A stretch of DNA of 64,000 bases from Brasenia schreberi (lineage: Eukaryota > Streptophyta > Magnoliopsida > Nymphaeales > Cabombaceae): the NCBI GenBank assembly GCA_036023115.1, contig JAYKKT010000088.1, positions 5,727,001-5,791,000 on the forward strand. The letters are read 5' to 3'. Below, in pieces: positions 30,101-37,575 of this stretch. How positions within the stretch are numbered: the first letter of the stretch is position 1; each line of letters starts with the position of its first letter. Below the pieces are notes generated by a model that was not told the origin of the DNA, made no database searches, and saw only the letters and a program-made list of their open reading frames with translations. The position numbers and the translations under genes were made by a program.

Positions 30101-33100
30101 GTTAGTGTAGTGTTTTAAATTTATGTTTTAAATGTGTATGTGTAGTATTTCAAATGTCTCAGTGAATGTCGTGTTTGGACTCAATGGATCGGATCAGATC
30201 CATTGGAAATCATATCTTGTACTTAGGGGTATTTGTGTCTTTTAAGTTAGAATAGGATTAGTATAAAATATGGCATTGTGATTAGGGTTGTAACAGAAAT
30301 CAAGAAATAAAAAACCAAACGGCTACCCAGTGAAGGTGTCGAATATGCCAGAATTCAAGAATGAGTTGAATGTCATTTTTCTTCAATCTTCTTCAATGAA
30401 ATTTGTTGAATGAAATCGACAAAAGATGCATCTAAAGGACTCATTCTTGCTTTCCATTTCATGCAAAATCAAAATATTTAGACTAATCTCAAATTTGAAA
30501 TACAACAACAACAACTAAGCCTTTTCCCATACTAGACGGGGTCGGCTACATGGATTCTTTGTTTCCACAGATCTCTATCGTGTGCCATGTTAGCAGTTAA
30601 CTCACAATAAGCTAGATCATTCTTTATTGTGTCTTTCCAACACTTTTGTGGTCGTCCTCTACCTCTTTTAATACTTTCTAATCTCAAATTTGAAATAATT
30701 TCTCAAAATTTGCAATCTTGGCATGCTTCCCAATGTGCTTGAATTATTCAATATGAAGCTTTGATACCATGTAAATTGTTGTTGATAATCGAAGGTTGAA
30801 TTGTCCACAATACAACTTGTCAAAGCACCAAGATCTCAAAACATCCGAATATGGATCACATACAAATAACTCAATAAGAGAGCGGAAGCAAGTCAAACTA
30901 AAAACAAAAGTTTTGCAAGACAGCATACTTTTATTCATGAATTAGTGAGGTATTTATAGAGTTTACACATATCTACATGAGAGGCAAAAGAGCAAAGAGG
31001 AGAGCATAAGACACTAGTGTTGGTTGGCCAGCCTTGGCCAGCACTAGCCGTTGGGGCTCCAACGGCTATGGGCTATGGCCTTGCGGGCCCTAGTGGCCCG
31101 CGCCCTACCCAACAGAGTGCATGGGCCCTAGTGGCCCGTGCCACCTATTACATTAACAACTAGTTGCTATTATATCAATAGAGTGGGAAGGCTTTACAAA
31201 GGTAGGTACTTGTGTGGTAATTCATTTTTGGATCACATTGAAAATGCACATTTAGGGGGCAATGTTGGATAACATTTCAGAGCTCTGTATGCTGTAGGCG
31301 TAATTCACAGATTCAAACTCCATCTTTATCGCAGTGGCCCTGTAGATGTCCCCAATCTGGTCCATTTGTTAGAATTCTTTTTCTGGATGGGGTGGTTTGA
31401 TAAAAGAACTTATTTTCTTCAATCATGAAGTCTTAATATATTTTGTGTTCATGATTTATTTTAGTATATCACTAGATACACTCCTTTTACTGCCTGATTT
31501 TCTTGCTACAGTTTATGACTGAGATGAGGGAGTCAGCTTTCCTCATGCAGAATATGTCCCCAAGGTTTGAAACATTAAGTACGTATTTTTTCCTATAATA
31601 GAAGTATTTGCTTCTTTAATATTGGTTGTTTTCATTTTTAGGAGTCTTATCGTGATTGATGAGCTTGGAAGGGCAACATCCTCAACTGATGGATTTGCAA
31701 TTGCATGGAGCTGCTGTGAGCATTTATTGTCGCTCCAAGCGTAATTACATTATCCTATGGCTTCTCTTGATTTGAGCTGACATTTTATTCTGTATAATTG
31801 ATACTTGCTTCGTGTTTTCATTCTTTGGTATCAGCTAGGATGTGTCATCAGTGCATGGACTTGTTAAAGTATAATCATATTTACATAAAGTGAATAGTCC
31901 AATGTGCTTATATACTACCTTTTATGTATATACATGTGTGTGCATGAGAGAGAGAGAGAGAGAGATTGTCAGGACTATTCTAATCGTGATCTTGGTCATG
32001 GTTTACATAAGAGGTACCTTTTTAAAAGGCATCTCCTGTATACTGTTCTGACAATGGTTGACAATCATCTCTCAGTCAAGAGTTATTCATGAACCTTACA
32101 GCACACTAGAATGCAAAATCCAATTAGATGATGCTTAAGATAAGTTTTATGGTCAAGGTTTTGGTACATCCTAACATCTTTGTGTTCCTCTTTACACTTA
32201 ACTCTTAGGTTGTAATTCAATGCAGTCAGGCTGTTAAATAGATCTATCCAACTTGAAGTTGTACGACCATTTGTTTCTTGTGAACTTTTACAACAAATAC
32301 AGAAGTAAGCTTCCAGGTGTCACACTTCTCAACATTTGTTGGCTTCCTCCTAGGACTTTTTATAACTGTTTTCACTATGACTTGATCTGGAAAACCTTTG
32401 TCCACATGAAGGAGTTTATATTTGCATCATGCAAGTTCTTGACCATCATGCACACTTTGTAGAATAGCTTGCGGTGGAGAAGGCCACTTCTTTGAGGCAA
32501 CGTTTTGGATGGAGTAAATTACATAAGTTCAGGCATATTTTGATATACAAACTTGTATGAGCATGGGTTATAACAGAAAACTTATAAGTGCTTAAGTTTG
32601 ACTATACTATACTATTAAACATGATCTAGCCTCAGGAGTTAACTGTTAATGTGGCACAATATCGAGCTCTATGGCATCAAAGAATCCATGTAGCCAACGC
32701 TGCCCAATGAGGAAAAAAGGCTTGGTTGTTGTTGGTTTAATGGCTTCCACCTATTTAAAGGTGTTTAGTTTGTTTAAGACTTTATCTAATATCGTTTTGA
32801 TTGTCCTTTGGGTTCATTGGTGCATTTCATGTTTTTGACCTTCATCTCAGAAGTAATTCATCTTTACCTCTGTTTTCCTGCACGCGTTATGTTATCAGGC
32901 ATTTATGATCGCATTTGATTTTGATTGATGGAAGTTCCTTTAAGTTCATTAATAAAATGAAACTTTGCTCTTGGCCTTCTTACTTTCTCCTTGTAGTTAT
33001 GGTTGATGTAGAACTTTGATTTGATATCAGATGCACTGTATTTGCTACACACATGGAGAATCTTACTGAACTGGCAACCCTCTACCCCAATGTCAAGATT

Positions 33101-34470
33101 TTGCATTTTCAAGTTGACGTGAAGAATAATAGGCTAGATTTCAAGGTTCCATTCTGATCTCCTATCATTGCAATCTTTTGTTGATTATGTTGTTTGCTGA
33201 AGGTTCCTTATTTGTGTCCACCATGTGAATTCATTATTGTTTGGAAACCAGTTCCAACTAATGGATGGGCCTCAAAAGGTGCCACACTACGGTCTCCTCT
33301 TGGCTGGGGTAGCTGGCATACCGACCTCAGTGATTGAGATAGCCAGAAGCATAACAGAAAAGATGGTTAAGAAGGTAATGTGCAAGTTTTCTCATTTGAT
33401 GTTTAGTGTTTTTGAGATTCATCTGTTAAGAATTCAATTTAGACACAGAGGTCGAGGTCTTTCTTTCACTTGAATTACTGCACACCGATCTCTCTTCTTT
33501 CTTGCTCGTTTTCTAGACACAATTTTTTTACTAGCTAATGGTTTGGCCTGAAGCATACCAACGATCACCCGTAACAACTATGTCCTACTAGTTCCACAAA
33601 GGGTTTTGGCATTGAGTCTGTCAACGACAAAATTTGGTTTCAGGATTCATATTTGGTGTTGGCCAGATGTAACAATTTCCATACCCATTCTCATCTAGGT
33701 GATCCTTTTCTTCTTTCGCCGTCGTAATTGGATGAAATAGAAATGTATATGTGAAAGCTCTTTCATAACGGTTCCGTTAAATTACATTCCTGACGGCTAG
33801 TTCCGAGAATCCAAGCCATGGTTCCAATGAAATTGCATTCAGGTTCCATGGGACTGTCTTCGGTTTACCATGTCCAGAGACAATTTAGTAACCTAGTTTT
33901 CTGACCAGCCATATTTGGAACTCAGAATCCAGTATAAACCCAGCTCCTTGGTGTGATCATTCAGCTCTTTTGGAACTGGTTCCCAACATTTGAATGGTGC
34001 AATTCTTGCCATGCTGTTCCCCCGTTTAGGATCTCAGATGGTTATTTGATAATGTTTCATAAGCTTGCATTTATGCAGCTTGGGCAAGCATATGATCGAA
34101 AGATGAATTTTCAATTTGGTCGAGCCTAAAAGAATTTCAACATGCCCGTAGGCTACCTGAAACTTTGTCCGGAATCAGAATCGTGCTAGTTCCTTTTCCG
34201 ATTAGAAACTGGCCTGAGTAGTTTGGAAAATGGGTACTTGAAAGTATCGAGTCCATGACAACCTTAAATTGTTTCAAAATTTTGACGGTTAATGGACAGG
34301 AAACACTGAGGATGGAAGCTAACTGCATTCACTATCACCCGATTCGGATGGATTATCGAGTTGTGCAAAGGCTAATTTGCTTGAAATACTCGAATCAAGA
34401 TGAGCAGGGAGCGCGAAGAGCACTGCAGAATCTCAAGGAGAGTTACATAAATGGGAAGCTCCTTGACTGA
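128..34470 (+). CDS. MSH4: MSH4, meiotic MutS homologue (24 exons, complete)
   Basis: MSH4 pairs with MSH5 to form a clamp that stabilises recombination intermediates and promotes interfering meiotic crossovers (family knowledge). I read the exons as 128-193, 2156-2359, 2476-2511, 2602-2714, 3167-3212, 13678-13724, 14229-14336, 14405-14480, 17120-17192, 17289-17434, 17509-17594, 18806-18945, 19022-19161, 19246-19296, 19539-19602, 19683-19826, 19918-19985, 20082-20140, 20346-20502, 31512-31564, 31642-31740, 33031-33145, 33252-33374 and 34300-34470. All introns are GT-AG. The joined 2385 nt give 794 residues with no internal stop, about the length of Arabidopsis MSH4. The N-terminus [10 protein letters not shown] fits plant MSH4 and, as in that family, there is no N-terminal mismatch-recognition domain. 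Walker A GPNMSGKST is split between exons 18 and 19 (about residues 553-561). The exon 20/21 junction leads into Walker [12 protein letters not shown] (about 630-640). The ATPase motif TVFATHM (about 661-667) is in exon 22. The total span is stretched by transposons in introns 5 and 19. No frameshift or lost catalytic residue was found, so the gene looks functional. Confidence 0.96.
835..952 (+). mobile_element. tRNA-derived SINE in MSH4 intron 1
   Basis: It shows a box A-like TAGCCCACCTGG (about 850-861) and a box B-like GAGTTTGAATCCT (about 892-904), with spacing as in a Pol III internal promoter. The end is TGTAAC followed by a run of A. It closely resembles the minus-strand SINE whose head is at about 36940 (shared start ATTAGCCC...GGGCG). 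No clear target-site duplication was identified, so the ends are approximate. Confidence 0.65.
1884..2090 (+). mobile_element. RTE LINE, 3' fragment
   Basis: This matches the end of the RT reading frame and the 3' UTR of the full-length RTE at 49287-52521 (in reverse). It covers the segment from the GAACCTGTAAGAAGG block to the CCCCGTCTAGTATGGG terminal motif, followed by a short TTG-repeat tail. It is a strongly 5'-truncated, inactive copy. Confidence 0.85.
3213..4494 (+). other. Left part of MSH4 intron 5, unassigned
   Basis: This non-coding AT-rich sequence follows exon 5. Short overlapping ORFs near 3781-4073 on both strands have no recognisable domain and look incidental. A CT-repeat lies at about 4118-4130. 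Nothing else was recognised. Confidence 0.5.
4495..4680. repeat. Degenerate GATAC/GTATC palindromic repeat
   Basis: The sequence is built almost entirely from short GATAC, GTATC, CATGATAC and ATGTATCA words in both orientations. It can therefore fold back on itself at many places. It is neither a clean microsatellite nor an obvious MITE with terminal repeats. The bases from here to about 5062 hold nothing else I recognise. Confidence 0.6.
5063..6101 (+). pseudogene. hAT-superfamily transposase remnant (BED finger plus DUF659-like region)
   Basis: An open stretch at about 5140-5265 encodes a BED-type zinc finger: [20 protein letters not shown] followed by a distal APC. About 100 residues later come DUF659-like segments, including a [20 protein letters not shown] piece and, near 6010-6100, NYKELVDT and [15 protein letters not shown]. 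Several stop codons and frameshifts interrupt it. The coding match runs up to the LINE at 6115 and no clear continuation is seen beyond it, where a copia remnant begins. hAT terminal inverted repeats were not found. It is a dead DNA transposon within MSH4 intron 5. Confidence 0.75.
6115..9357 (-). mobile_element. RTE-clade LINE, near full-length, degenerate
   Basis: A non-LTR retrotransposon on the minus strand. It is flanked by a 13-bp target-site duplication TATTGTAATAAAG at 6102-6114 and 9358-9370. The 3' end (left) has the CAA/TTG-repeat tail typical of RTE elements. Reading right to left it holds an apurinic-type endonuclease region (about 9000-8270, GSWNIGTLS and a degraded LCL motif) and a reverse transcriptase region (about 7585-6340, including [13 protein letters not shown] and [13 protein letters not shown]). 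It is colinear with the better-preserved copy at 49287-52521. Many stops and indels make it inactive and older than that copy. It sits at the end of the hAT remnant. Confidence 0.9.
9371..12039 (-). mobile_element. Ty1/copia remnant A (3' LTR, RNase H, RT, integrase)
   Basis: This is a minus-strand copia element missing its 5' part. The 3' LTR lies at the left, ending at 9659 with ...GACA; its left boundary is uncertain. A polypurine tract (CCCCCCTCAAACT on the plus strand) follows. Going rightward are RNase H traces, an RT core at 10390-10788 ([37 protein letters not shown]) and integrase pieces at 11340-12039. It is broken by stops, and its YVDD-type motif reads YVND. At the right it joins an RTE fragment, so gag and the 5' LTR are lost or rearranged. 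Confidence 0.8.
12040..12402 (-). mobile_element. RTE LINE, 5'-truncated
   Basis: This corresponds to the last ~360 bp of the RTE consensus on the minus strand. It begins with a weak CAACAACAATAA tail, then the AAGCCTTTTCTCATACTAGACGGG-type terminal motif (slightly changed), and is cut at CATTTCTG. It separates two copia remnants of different lineages. No clean target-site duplication was found. Confidence 0.8.
12403..13300 (-). mobile_element. Ty1/copia remnant B (gag start, PBS and 5' LTR)
   Basis: On the minus strand, 12420-12610 reads as a degraded copia gag: KIEP..., [12 protein letters not shown] and [12 protein letters not shown]. This is parallel to the gag of the intact-looking copy at 25837. 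A primer-binding site complementary to initiator tRNA-Met (ACTCTGATACCA on the plus strand) is at 12851-12862. To its right is a probable 5' LTR with a TATAAA-like box (reverse) near 13012-13018. The right LTR end is not defined, and the rest of the intron to 13677 holds nothing I recognise. Confidence 0.55.
14481..17119 (+). other. MSH4 intron 8
   Basis: A 2.6-kb AT-rich intron. It contains one SINE (about 15556-15684) and short TG-rich simple repeats near 15910-15950 and 16695-16735. No coding exon is visible. A 71-codon ORF at 15913-16128 has no recognisable domain. Confidence 0.75.
15556..15684 (+). mobile_element. tRNA-derived SINE in MSH4 intron 8
   Basis: It has a box A-like segment ending TTAGGGCTCT and a box B-like GAGTTTAACTCC. 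It then carries a GTGCATGCG.. linker and an end CAGCCTCCCATTGTAAC plus A-rich bases. It shares TTAGGGCTCTCTGA and AGGCTTCAGCCTCC with the SINE at about 37150. Confidence 0.65.
17595..18805 (+). other. MSH4 intron 11, no recognisable content
   Basis: A 1.2-kb AT-rich intron between exons 11 and 12. No repeat or coding signal was identified apart from short low-complexity ATT/ACT runs near 18620-18690. Confidence 0.6.
20872..21247 (-). repeat. 3' LTR of the outer copia
   Basis: A 376-bp LTR with TG...CA ends. It is clearly alignable with 30770-31158 but differs at many positions and by a ~12-bp indel. The two LTRs look more diverged than those of the nested element, as expected if the outer element is older. 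Confidence 0.93.
21217..24979 (-). pseudogene. gag-pol of the outer copia (broken)
   Basis: Read from right to left on the minus strand. A gag with UBN2-type sequence (about 24979-24420) is followed by a CCHC knuckle [15 protein letters not shown] near 24210. The integrase zinc-binding region with WHKRLGHL is at 23843-23514 and the integrase tail with [15 protein letters not shown] is at 23260-22778. The RT start with [20 protein letters not shown] is at 22438-22136. RNase H with [11 protein letters not shown] and [12 protein letters not shown] is at 21591-21217. Stops and frameshifts separate these blocks, so no polyprotein can be made. The N-terminal gag is displaced to about 30422-30750 by the inner element. 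Confidence 0.85.
24980..25306 (+). repeat. 5' LTR of the inner copia
   Basis: It begins TGTTAGTGTAG and ends GAAATCGACA, immediately followed by the tRNA-Met primer site. A 5-bp indel in the ATTTCATTTTAAATG region separates it from the 3' LTR. Confidence 0.93.
25837..26505 (+). pseudogene. gag of the inner copia
   Basis: A 222-codon frame encodes a copia gag of the UBN2/Retrotran_gag type. It has [20 protein letters not shown] near the start, then [20 protein letters not shown], and YYGELRELW toward the end. It stops before the zinc knuckle. A degraded CTYCEKR... knuckle lies in another frame at about 26635. A relative of this gag is found at 59580-60086 and a fragment at 12420-12610. Confidence 0.85.
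26811..30091 (+). pseudogene. pol of the inner copia (protease, integrase, RT, RNase H)
   Basis: Domain order is that of copia. The protease with [11 protein letters not shown] is near 26955. The integrase core is at 27512-27835 ([41 protein letters not shown]). RT is at 28730-29260 ([29 protein letters not shown], and [11 protein letters not shown] at about 29167-29200). RNase H is at about 29630-30060 ([20 protein letters not shown]). Stops occur after [13 protein letters not shown], within the region after [10 protein letters not shown], and in RT and RNase H. The gene is decayed but each domain is easy to read. Confidence 0.88.
30100..30421 (+). repeat. 3' LTR of the inner copia
   Basis: A 322-bp LTR partner of 24980-25306, preceded by the polypurine tract at 30091-30099. 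Confidence 0.93.
30503..30678 (-). mobile_element. RTE LINE, 176-bp 3' end copy with perfect 19-bp TSD
   Basis: This contains only the CAA-repeat tail and the last ~165 bp of the RTE sequence. It is flanked by the perfect duplication TAATCTCAAATTTGAAATA (30484-30502 and 30679-30697). It is inserted in the 5' leader/gag start of the outer copia. Confidence 0.92.
30770..31158 (-). repeat. 5' LTR of the outer copia
   Basis: A 389-bp LTR, partner of 20872-21247. The minus-strand PBS lies directly to its left and the right copy of the ACTAG duplication directly to its right. Confidence 0.93.
31741..33030 (+). other. MSH4 intron 21 with GA repeat and LINE tail
   Basis: A 1.3-kb intron. It contains a (GA)n microsatellite at about 31945-31965 and the last ~115 bp of an RTE LINE on the plus strand at about 32617-32735, recognisable by GGCTCTATGG-like and AATCCATGTAGCC motifs and a TTG tail. 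The remainder is unremarkable. Confidence 0.75.
32617..32735 (+). mobile_element. RTE LINE, diverged 3' tail
   Basis: This aligns to the terminal GATCTAGC...GAGTTAACTG...AAAGAATCCATGTAGCC...GGAAAAAAGGCTTGGTTGTTGTTGG region of the family. It has more substitutions than other copies here, so it is probably an older insertion. No duplication of the target was identified. Confidence 0.75.
33375..34299 (+). other. MSH4 intron 23, no recognisable content
   Basis: A 925-bp intron before the final exon. I recognise no repeat family and no alternative exon in it. Confidence 0.55.
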
Positions 34471-34859
34471 AGGTGAAATATGTTTCTCTTTTGTTAAAAT
34501 AGTAACGGCAGATTGGCAGGTAGTATCAGCGGTCGTTACCTACAACCGACGCCCTTTGTGCGCAATGTCCCAGTTCGTAGCTTGCTTGGTTGAGTGAAAT
34601 TGACTCGCGCACACGCAGAGAGAGAGAGATACTTCGATGAGTTTCTCTGGATTCACTTGTTTGATCTAAATGAATTATAAAGTTCGGCATACTTGGAACA
34701 CTTGGGCAAGAGAGAGAGATTGGTGTTGTGCTATGGATGAGCGGTACGAAACCGACTTAATAAAACAATATCTGATATTGACGACTATTTGACATTAAGC
34801 GCTTCTAGACTTTGATATAGCTGAGGATACTCTGGCAATCAACATTAGTGGAAAGAGTA
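34471..34859 (+). other. 3' flank of MSH4 with possible polyadenylation signal
   Basis: This sequence follows the MSH4 stop codon. An AATAAA hexamer at about 34759-34764, some 290 bp past the stop, is a possible polyadenylation signal. Two short GA-repeat patches occur at about 34617-34629 and 34710-34718. The transcript end cannot be fixed from sequence. Confidence 0.35.
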
Positions 34860-34971
34860 CCCCAGAGGGATGGCTCAACGGCAGCGCATCTTGGAATGCT
34901 CTCGCTGCAGCAGGAGTTCGACTCCTGGTGGGTGCATTGTTTCGGCCTCCCCCTGTAACAAAAAAACTTTA
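34860..34971 (+). mobile_element. tRNA-derived SINE downstream of MSH4
   Basis: It has box A-like GGATGGCTCAACGGCAG and a near-consensus box B GAGTTCGACTCC. A GGTGCATTGTTTCGGCCTCC linker and TGTAACAAAAAAAC end follow. It is the copy here with the best-preserved box B. Confidence 0.7.
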
Positions 34972-35354
34972 GCGGAAAGAACAATCGTTGGTATTATTCA
35001 ATTTCCTGCAGAAGAAACCGAAGATGGAAAAACAAACAGCTGGTTGAAAACGTTTCCTTGCAACCTCTAACACGTACTTTATTTCCTTTGCTGTTAGGGG
35101 GACGAGTACTATTTTAAAAGTTATAAGACTGTTTTGGAAAACATAAAAAAATATCTATTGTGATTATGCCCAAAAATAGAAGTGGACTTGAAAACTCTCT
35201 ATATGTGTGTGTCCTAAACCTAGATTTAGACCAGATTTTCAATTTGGATGCCAGCCCGATTATGGGGTTGGGTCTTAATTTCGCAACCCTAAAGCAGAGG
35301 CTGGAAAGTGGTTGAGACGGGTCTTTTTGTATTTGCTTAAACGCAATAATTTTC

Positions 35355-35468
35355 CACTCAAGACACTACGAACCTGGCAGGGTTCTGCACTTGTGTGTTG
35401 TAGACCGCAAGTTCGACTCTTGAGGCATGCATACCTGGGTTTGGCCACCCTTTGTAAAAAAAGAACAC
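35355..35468 (+). mobile_element. tRNA-derived SINE
   Basis: It has box A-like AACCTGGCAGGGTTCTGCAC, box B AAGTTCGACTCTTG, a GCATGCATACCTGG linker and a TTTGTAAAAAAAG end. It belongs to the same family as the SINEs at 34860 and 37150. The stretch between 34972 and 35354 holds nothing I recognise, nor does 35469-35824. Confidence 0.65.
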
Positions 35469-35824
35469 TATATGAAACTCACCAGTGAAAAGTATAATCC
35501 ATTTCTTGAGAAAGTTGGCAGTAACTAACAAGATTTGTGACTGTTCCTTGGTCAGTCTCCATGTTCTCAACGTAGGAACTCGAATCACCTCGATGTGGCG
35601 CCATGTGACCTCTCTATAAGGACCATGGTCCGTGTTCTGGTGTTCGCCTAGTACCGAGTCAGCCTCATTGATTCGCTTATGGTTATTGTCACTCTTCGAA
35701 TATAGACTTCAGGAGTTGTTTAGTGCAATTGTTCTGCACTGACCGTCTGACTAACGGATGTTGGCTTGAAAACCGGACGTACATGACGGGTTACACAATG
35801 GTGACTTTAGAGAAAACCCTGTGT

Positions 35825-36945
35825 ATTTTTTTTTTTTTGGTTATAAGACGAGACATTATGATGGTGCAAAAACATGTGTGAGGACTCATGAAGGAACAAC
35901 AGACTTCTTTGAAGTTAATATTGGGTTACATCAAGGATCAACTTTAAGTCCATACTTATTTATAATGGTGATGGATGAGTTAACAAAACATATTCAAGAT
36001 GAAGTACCTTGGTGTATGTTATTTGCAGATGACATTGTATTAGTGGAGTCTAAGGAAAAAGTTAATAGAAAATTGGAACTATGGAGAGAAACATTAGAAA
36101 GCAAAGGCCTCCGACTTAGTAGAACAAAGACAGAATATATGGAATGTAAGTTTGATCATTTGGTTACTTCAGAGGACATGGAAATTAAAATTGGCACACA
36201 TTGCATTCCCCAAAAGGAAAGTTTTAAATACCTAGGGTCAATTTTTCAGAGTGATGGAAGAATTGATGGAGATGTTACACATAAAATTAATGCTGGTTGG
36301 TTAAAATAGAGAGGAGCATCAGGTATTCTTTGTGATAAGAAGATACCATTAAAATTAAAAGGTAAATATTATAGAGCAGCAATTAGGCCTGCCATGTTTT
36401 ATGGTTCTGAGTGTTGGGTAGTTAATCATCAACATGTACAAAAGATGTCTGTGACAGAAATGAAGATGTTGAGATGGATGAGTGGTCATACAAGAAAAGA
36501 CCGTATACATAATGAGGTTATTAGAAACAAATTAGGAGTGGCACCAATAGAGGATAAAATGAGAGAACATCGTTTAAAATGGTTTGGACATATAGAAAGA
36601 AGATCAAAAGAAGAACCTGTAAGAAGGTTAGTAAAACTAAATTTGGAAAGTATTAAAAGAGGTAGAGGATGACCACAAAAGTGTTGGAAAGAAACAATAA
36701 AGAATGATCTAGCTTATTGGGAGTTAACTGCTAACATGGCACATGATAGGGATCTGTGGAAATAAAGAATCCGTGTAGCTGACCCCGTCTAGTATGGGAA
36801 AAGGCTTAGTTGTTGTTGTTGTTGTTGTTGTTGGTTATAAGACGAGGTTGAATTCTAACATGCACCCACACATGCACCTTCTGAAAGCTGAACTCCCCAC
36901 CAGCAATACTGGCGCTAGAACGCCCTGCCATTGGGCTAATGTTCT
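35825..36945 (-). mobile_element. Minus-strand SINE split by a LINE
   Basis: The 3' poly(A) tail of this SINE is the T-run at about 35826-35838. Its body resumes after the LINE at 36833 and runs to a head at about 36940, where the complement reads ATTAGCCCAATGG..GGGCG, as in the SINE at 850. The LINE insertion at 35853-36832 separates tail and body, and its target duplication GGTTATAAGACGAG lies in the SINE 3' region. The SINE was therefore there first. Confidence 0.7.
35853..36832 (+). mobile_element. RTE LINE, 5'-truncated, with 14-bp TSD
   Basis: The duplication GGTTATAAGACGAG is at 35839-35852 and 36833-36846. The element begins within the RT gene and ends in a long TTG-repeat tail. The RT part reads [20 protein letters not shown] and [13 protein letters not shown], then the C-terminal domain with [16 protein letters not shown]. 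In-frame stops occur at about 36308 and 36670. It is similar to the full-length copy at 49287-52521 and looks young. Confidence 0.92.
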
Positions 36946-37149
36946 CATGCACTCACAACCGAGTTTTGAAGGAAACGAAGCCAAGGCAGCACTGACTTGA
37001 GAAAAAGACGGGGCAGGTATCAGTAGACAACTTGTTTCTTGAAAGTCACGTCCACACCGTCTTGCATGGATAAGCTCACTTTCATTAAAGGCCTGAGAAC
37101 CTCAGGGAAGACGCACAAACTTGTTCCTCAATAAGAGTACAATCAGTAC

Positions 37150-37263
37150 CCAGAGTGTGAGCTCATGTGTTAGGGCTCTCTGACTGTTATGAAGCAGGTG
37201 GTAAGTTCGATTGCCATAGGTTCATGTTTTTGTGTTAGGCTTCAGCCTCCTGTTGCAAACAAG
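37150..37263 (+). mobile_element. tRNA-derived SINE
   Basis: It has box A-like GAGCTCATGTGTTAGGGCTCT and box B-like TAAGTTCGATTGCC, then TTAGGCTTCAGCCTCCTGTTGCAAAC at its end. The end block is shared with the SINE in MSH4 intron 8. From here to 37575 I see nothing else. Confidence 0.65.
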
Positions 37264-37575
37264 GACAGAAGGTGATTAGTAAAGCACCCATTTCCCAAAG
37301 GTGATGAATCGGTTATGACAAAATGAGGTTGGAAGTGTTGGAAACAACCGGAAAGGTGTATTTCTAAACATATAATATGCAACGAATATTAACATATTCA
37401 TATCAATCAAAAGTGTATATCCAGAGATGTAAACAATGCAGGCAGGATAAAAAAATACAAAACATAATGAGTAAATTACTTATCTCAACACGAACTTACC
37501 TTAGAAAAATCAATATGTTGCTATCAAGGCATGTACAAGTATCGTCGCCTTTCTCTTATGTTAAAATGATCATAT

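Larger units (their letters stand above)
24980..30421 (+). mobile_element. Inner Ty1/copia element nested in the outer copia's gag
   Basis: A 5.4-kb copia on the plus strand with two ~325-bp LTRs (24980-25306 and 30100-30421). An initiator tRNA-Met PBS TGGTATCAGAGCC directly follows the left LTR, and a polypurine tract GAGGGGGAG precedes the right one. The flanking 5 bp are AAGGA on the left and AAAGA on the right, probably a duplication with one later change. I count about 18 substitutions by hand between the LTRs over ~320 bp. The pol region has several stops, so it is not autonomous now. Confidence 0.93.
20872..31158 (-). mobile_element. Outer Ty1/copia element (minus strand) with nested insertions
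   Basis: This is a complete copia insertion in MSH4 intron 19. It is flanked by the 5-bp duplication ACTAG (20867-20871 and 31159-31163) and bounded by LTRs starting TGTAAATTG and ending TTAACA. The PBS lies directly left of the right LTR (GCTTTGATACCA, 30758-30769), which fixes the minus orientation. The polypurine tract is next to the left LTR (CCCTCCCTTAAACTG, 21248-21262). Its coding part is broken, and its gag region is interrupted by a second copia (24980-30421) and a LINE fragment (30503-30678). Without these insertions the element would be about 4.7 kb, normal for copia. Confidence 0.93.
20503..31511 (+). other. MSH4 intron 19, almost wholly transposon
   Basis: An 11-kb intron between the exon ending in NSST (exon 19) and the exon starting FMTEMRES (exon 20). 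About 370 bp at the left and 350 bp at the right are ordinary intron. The centre is the copia element 20872-31158 with its nested insertions. The splice donor and acceptor remain normal. Confidence 0.9.

Noticed and set aside
34860..34971. Possible tRNA gene because of good A and B box motifs
   Set aside because: No cloverleaf with acceptor stem and anticodon loop could be drawn, and the sequence continues into a SINE-type body with an A-run.
36805..36832. (TTG)n microsatellite as independent feature
   Set aside because: It is the 3' tail of the RTE LINE. The same repeat ends the other RTE copies.
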